From NCBI GenBank assembly GCA_003697085.1, contig RFFU01000007.1, forward strand, positions 1 through 25,612: 25,612 nt of DNA. Reading direction: 5' to 3'. Shown one piece after another: positions 22,692 through 25,612 of this stretch. Position numbers and translations under genes: made by a program. The notes under the pieces are model-generated. The model was not told the origin of the DNA, did not search any database, and saw only the letters and a list, made by a program, of their open reading frames with translations. The DNA is from Candidatus Hydrogenedentota bacterium. GTDB taxonomy: Bacteria; UBA8481; J006. Position 1 is the first letter of the stretch. Every line of letters begins with the position of its first letter.

Positions 22692-22976
22692 GTAACCGGA
22701 GTTCTGCAGGTTCCCGAAAAAAGCGATACACCACAGAGACACAGAGATCACAGAGGATAAAATGAAAAAAGGAAGAGATCCGAAAAAACCCGCGGATTCA
22801 ACGCATTCGGGTTTTTCATTTCCTTTTCTCCACGGGGGGTAAGCGTTTTTTTCAGGTTTTACGCTTTCAGAAAACGACGTTTGCCGGTCTCTTCTTCCTT
22901 TCTTTCTCCGTGACTTCTCCGTGTCCTCTGTGTTCTCCGTGGTTTCCTCGTATGCGACTTACAGAAGTCCGGTGAG
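22692..22976 (+). repeat. CACAGAG/CTCCGTG repeat element, copy F (contiguous)
   Basis: A 285-bp element beginning at the first base after the methyltransferase stop. Its ends form an imperfect terminal inverted repeat: the left end contains ACCGGAGTTCTG and the right end CAGAAGTCCGGT (about 22962-22973). Inside are CACAGAG units on the left, an AACCCGCGGATTC...GAATGCG-type hairpin region near 22788-22825, and CTCCGTG/CTCTGTG units on the right, so most of it can fold back on itself. Copy E shares both halves. It could act in mRNA 3'-end formation as well as being a repeat. Confidence 0.7.
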
Positions 22977-23296
22977 TAAATCGAAGGGCCGAAATAGGAG
23001 GGCGAGCTATCGGTCCGCGGATGATTGAGGGCTGGTTCAGCGAAAAATCGGAGACCGTCGACACGTCACTGACGGAGGCTGGGCGAAAAGTCTTGGCCGC
23101 AGGATGGCATCCGAAGAATATCTGAAAGCGTGGTCCGGGCGTTCCGCCGGTGGCGTTGTGCGCCCAGGAAGAAGCCGTTGCAGCCTCCCGGGGTCGCCCG
23201 TACCGCCCGTAAGCGGACACAGCCGTCCTCTGTCAGGCGGACCGGTGGGCGTTGGTTGAGATACGACTTGGCTCTTTGCGGTGAGGAATTCGTGAT
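22977..23296. other. Unassigned intergenic region downstream of the asparagine synthase gene
   Basis: About 320 bp of GC-rich sequence with no supported gene. It lies 3' of the minus-strand asparagine synthase gene. Minus-strand open frames cross it (the longest 22867-23220) but run on into repeat F and lack any domain character. GCCCGTACCGCCCGTAAGCG (about 23195-23214) and GGCGTTCC/GGCGTTGTGCGCC are GC-rich near-repeats. No promoter, tRNA or terminator is evident. Confidence 0.4.
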
Positions 23297-25180
23297 CTAT
23301 TCCCTTTCGAAGATACGATACCAGTCCACGAAACCGGCAAGCATCCAGAGGAAGAAGCGATGCCAGTTATATTGGCGCGAGGGAGGAAGATCGAGGATTT
23401 TCCGGATGTAGTCGGGTCGGACGGGCTCGAGCAAGGGGAGGAATTCATCGATTAACCGGGACTGGACATAGGGTCGGATACTGCGCTCCCATTGGAGATC
23501 GACGGCGAAGGTAAAGCCCCATTTGGGTTTTCGAAGGGTTGCATCAGGAAGAATCCGAGACAAAGATCTTCGAAGAAAGGACTTCCCAAGGCCGCGAGAG
23601 ACGTGCCATTCCACGGGAAGGGTCCGGACGAAAGCCACGAGGTCGAGATCAAGAAACGGAGGGCGCACTTCGAGACCGTGAGCCATGGAGGTTCTGTCTT
23701 CCCCTGCGAGATAATCGTCGCTCAATTTAAAACGGAAATCGGCATCGAAAGCCGCTTCCAAGGGGGGGCGATCGGCGAAGGTCTGATGGAGATGGCGGAG
23801 TGCGGGGGCGAATCGATCCGGCTCGTAATAAACAAGTCTGCGGAAGGCCGGATCTTCATCCCAAACATTTCGAAGGATCCCCCAAGCTTCCTCGGGTCGG
23901 CCGGCGGCAAGCAGAAGTTGACAACCGCGGCGCGCGAGATCGCCGCGCGGAGAAAACGGCGATTGAGATCGCGAGAGCAACCGCCGCAGCCTCGCCAGGG
24001 TTCCTTCAAAGTGTTTCGAAAGCGGTGTAAAGCGAGAAAGGTAATGCATCCATCGATGGGAGTGGTAGCCGCCGAAAAGTTCGTCTCCGCCGAGCCCGGA
24101 CAAAACCACTTTGACGTGCGCCGACGCCACGGCTGCGATCTGAAAACTCTGGAGGATATTGACTTGAGGTTCTTCGACGTGCCGGAGGGCATCGGGGTAT
24201 TCCGAAAGGGAATTGGGGGGAAGGGTGGTGGAGAGAAAGCGAAGTCCGAGCCGGTCGGCGATGGTTCGAGCATCTTCCACCTCGTCGCGTTCATCTCCGA
24301 ATCCCAGCGTGAATGCCATCTCCGGCGGCCGAGGAGTGGAGGAGGAGAAAAGGGCGATCGCGGTCGAATCGGTGCCTCCGGAAAGGTAAACTCCGACGGG
24401 GACATCGGCGACGAGATGCCGTTCAACGGCCTTCTGGAAGAGACTTTGAAATTCTTGGGCGGCCTCGGAAAAAGAGTAGTGTGTCGGCCGAAAAGGAGGA
24501 AGCGTAAGACATTCTCGCCGGGTAAGACGGCCGTGTTTCCAGAGAAGCAGTTCACCGGGTTGAACGCGGCGGATATGTTTCCAGAGCGTCTGCGGGCTGG
24601 GCACGAATCGCAGGTTGAGCAGATCGTGGAACGCCTGCCGATCGATTTCACGGGGCACGGCGGGGTGAAGAAGCAAGGCCTTGGCTTCCGACGCAAAAAG
24701 CAACCGATGAGAGAGGACAGCGTAATGGAGCGGTTTAATCCCGAAGGTGTCACGAAGCAGAAGGAGTGTCTCCTGTTTCTCGTCCCAGAGAGCGAAAGCG
24801 AACATGCCTCGGAGGCGGAGGAACCCTTTAATGCCTTCCTCTTCGTAGAGATGAAGGATCGTCTCGGTGTCGGAGTGTGTTCGGAAGCGATGGCCCTTTT
24901 TTTCGAGAAAAAGTCGGAGTTCCCGATAATTGAAGATTTCTCCATTAAATGAGATCCACAGAGTCGCATCTTCGTTGCTCATCGGTTGTTGTCCAGTGAC
25001 GAGATCGATGATGGCCAACCGCGTGTGAAGAAGAAGAAGATGCGCGGAATTCGTGGAGCGTTCCGTCGTGCCTTCTCCATCAGGACCGCGGTGGCGCAGA
25101 GCCTGAATCATTTTTTGCCCGGCGCGCCGGTCATCCGCTTCGAGAGGACTCGAGGAAATGATACCGGCGATGCCGCACAT
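23297..25180 (-). CDS. Asparagine synthase (glutamine-hydrolysing) family, AsnB-like
   Basis: A 627-residue class II glutamine amidotransferase. The ATG at 25180 places the nucleophile at C2 (MCGIAGI). The N-terminal domain has RHRGPDGEG (29-37), LAIIDL, SFNGEIFNY (78-85) and DTETILHLYEE. The synthetase domain has the PPi loop YLSGGTDST (265-273) and LSGLGGDELFGGY. It carries all residues expected for an active enzyme. In exopolysaccharide clusters such paralogues are thought to amidate sugar acids or other glycan parts rather than to make free asparagine. Here it follows a GT2 gene by 4 bp. The longer frame from 25381 would bury the catalytic cysteine and overlaps the GT2, so it is rejected. 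Confidence 0.9.
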   Translation of the reverse strand: MCGIAGIISSSPLEADDRRAGQKMIQALRHRGPDGEGTTERSTNSAHLLLLHTRLAIIDLVTGQQPMSNEDATLWISFNGEIFNYRELRLFLEKKGHRFRTHSDTETILHLYEEEGIKGFLRLRGMFAFALWDEKQETLLLLRDTFGIKPLHYAVLSHRLLFASEAKALLLHPAVPREIDRQAFHDLLNLRFVPSPQTLWKHIRRVQPGELLLWKHGRLTRRECLTLPPFRPTHYSFSEAAQEFQSLFQKAVERHLVADVPVGVYLSGGTDSTAIALFSSSTPRPPEMAFTLGFGDERDEVEDARTIADRLGLRFLSTTLPPNSLSEYPDALRHVEEPQVNILQSFQIAAVASAHVKVVLSGLGGDELFGGYHSHRWMHYLSRFTPLSKHFEGTLARLRRLLSRSQSPFSPRGDLARRGCQLLLAAGRPEEAWGILRNVWDEDPAFRRLVYYEPDRFAPALRHLHQTFADRPPLEAAFDADFRFKLSDDYLAGEDRTSMAHGLEVRPPFLDLDLVAFVRTLPVEWHVSRGLGKSFLRRSLSRILPDATLRKPKWGFTFAVDLQWERSIRPYVQSRLIDEFLPLLEPVRPDYIRKILDLPPSRQYNWHRFFLWMLAGFVDWYRIFERE

Positions 25181-25184
25181 AAAT

Positions 25185-25612
25185 TTAGTCTTTCTCGAAG
25201 GAATTTGTTTCGGCGAAAAGCGCGCGCCGGAGGCGGAACAAGTCGCGAAGAACTCGCGGCACGCGCTTGAGCAGAGGGATCGGCGTGTGACGGGTCTCCC
25301 GAAGGGAAAGCGGCAGTTCGGCGATACGAAGGCCAGCGCGCTCCGCACGAAGGACGGCCTCGGAAGCGAAAAGGTCGGCATCGAGCCGGCATCGGGGAAG
25401 GAGAAACGCCACCGTTTCGCGTCGCCAGGCCTTCGGACCGTGAGTGTCCCGGGACTTCAAGCCGCAGGTCCATCGCAATAAGGTCGTAATAACGGTGGTG
25501 CCGAGCCGGCGGAAAAAGCCGCGTTCGTCGGAAGCGTCGGGATGCCGTTTTGAGGCGAGCACGAGGTCGTATTCGTTCAAGGCGGCCAGGGCGGCGCGGT
25601 GAAAGGACGGAT
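25185..25612 (-). CDS. GT2 glycosyltransferase, C-terminal part (cut by window edge)
   Basis: The frame is open to the end of the window and codes for the last 142 residues of a GT2 enzyme. LALNEYDLVLASKRHP-like sequence (visible as EYDLVLASKRHPDASDERG), then DTHGPKAWRRE and the FASEAVLRAERAGLRIAELPL region (short: SEAVLRAERAGL) match the C-terminal half of polyprenyl- or dolichyl-phosphate sugar synthases. In these, the GSR/SKR and DTQxGxK/DTHGPK motifs follow the DxD region, which lies outside this window. The stop is 4 bp before the asparagine synthase ATG, so the two are in one operon. No membrane anchor is present at the C-terminus. Confidence 0.8.
   Translation of the reverse strand, partial: PSFHRAALAALNEYDLVLASKRHPDASDERGFFRRLGTTVITTLLRWTCGLKSRDTHGPKAWRRETVAFLLPRCRLDADLFASEAVLRAERAGLRIAELPLSLRETRHTPIPLLKRVPRVLRDLFRLRRALFAETNSFEKD

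Noticed and set aside
22867-23220. Minus-strand 117-codon open frame downstream of the asparagine synthase
   Set aside because: Runs into repeat F and shows no domain, start signal or family character. Kept only as an unexplained region.
23492-24952. Long plus-strand open frame (486 codons) opposite the asparagine synthase gene
   Set aside because: It is antisense to a gene with complete catalytic motifs, is rich in basic and glycine residues, and has no domain character.

Overview
This 25.6-kb window is a surface-glycan (exopolysaccharide, O-antigen or lipid-A-type) biosynthesis region from a bacterium. It is GC-rich and densely packed, with short operons on alternating strands. The gene set points to an uncultivated Gram-negative-type bacterium: polyprenyl-phosphate-type glycosyltransferases, GT-C membrane transferases, a Wzx-like flippase, a DUF354 protein, a bi-domain oxidoreductase, an exopolysaccharide-type asparagine synthase and a radical SAM/SPASM protein. 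Interspersed CAGGCAAGATGCCTG-type repeats are reminiscent of several candidate phyla. No rRNA or single-copy marker is present, so I do not assign a phylum.

Layout. 1-410: an intact-looking miniature inverted-repeat element. 411-1878: a DUF2079 membrane protein that appears cut short, meeting tail-to-tail a 5' fragment of a probable SGNH-type gene. 1989-5835: a GT-C (GT39-like) transferase convergent with a DUF354 protein, which is divergent from a six-hairpin-like protein. 5836-6372: a second copy of the miniature element. 6373-9378 (minus): an operon SGNH hydrolase > YdjC-type deacetylase > ArnC/FlmF2-type GT2. 9404-11028 (plus): two overlapping methyltransferases. 11040-13947 (minus): Wzx-like flippase > radical SAM/SPASM protein. 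14127-15290 (plus): GT4 glycosyltransferase. 15291-17244: repeats around a lone soluble GT2 gene. 17245-17958: hexapeptide acyltransferase. 17922-21606 (minus): bi-domain oxidoreductase > methyltransferase > LPG-synthase-TM protein, joined by TTGA and GTGA start/stop overlaps. 21658-21841: another miniature element. 21939-22691: methyltransferase. 22692-22976: a second repeat family. 23297-25612 (minus): a GT2 cut by the window edge > asparagine synthase.

How the genes may work together. The GT2 at 6373-7365 and the YdjC protein at 7362-8210 resemble the FlmF2-NaxD pair of Francisella (and ArnC-ArnD), which makes an N-acetylated sugar on undecaprenyl phosphate and then deacetylates it. The GT-C protein at 1989-3584 could be the ArnT/FlmK-like enzyme that uses this donor outside the cytoplasmic membrane. 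The other genes could build (GT4, GT2), decorate (acyltransferase, SGNH, four methyltransferases, amidotransferase-like asparagine synthase, oxidoreductase) and export (flippase) a repeat-unit glycan. This is inference from family and context.

Two non-gene signals stand out. First, there are two families of small interspersed repeats, one with a 12-bp perfect terminal inverted repeat and possible target duplication. Second, most operon-leading genes have a TAnnnT -10-like box 6-9 nt before the start codon and no Shine-Dalgarno sequence, while some genes inside operons do have one. This suggests leaderless transcription of first genes.
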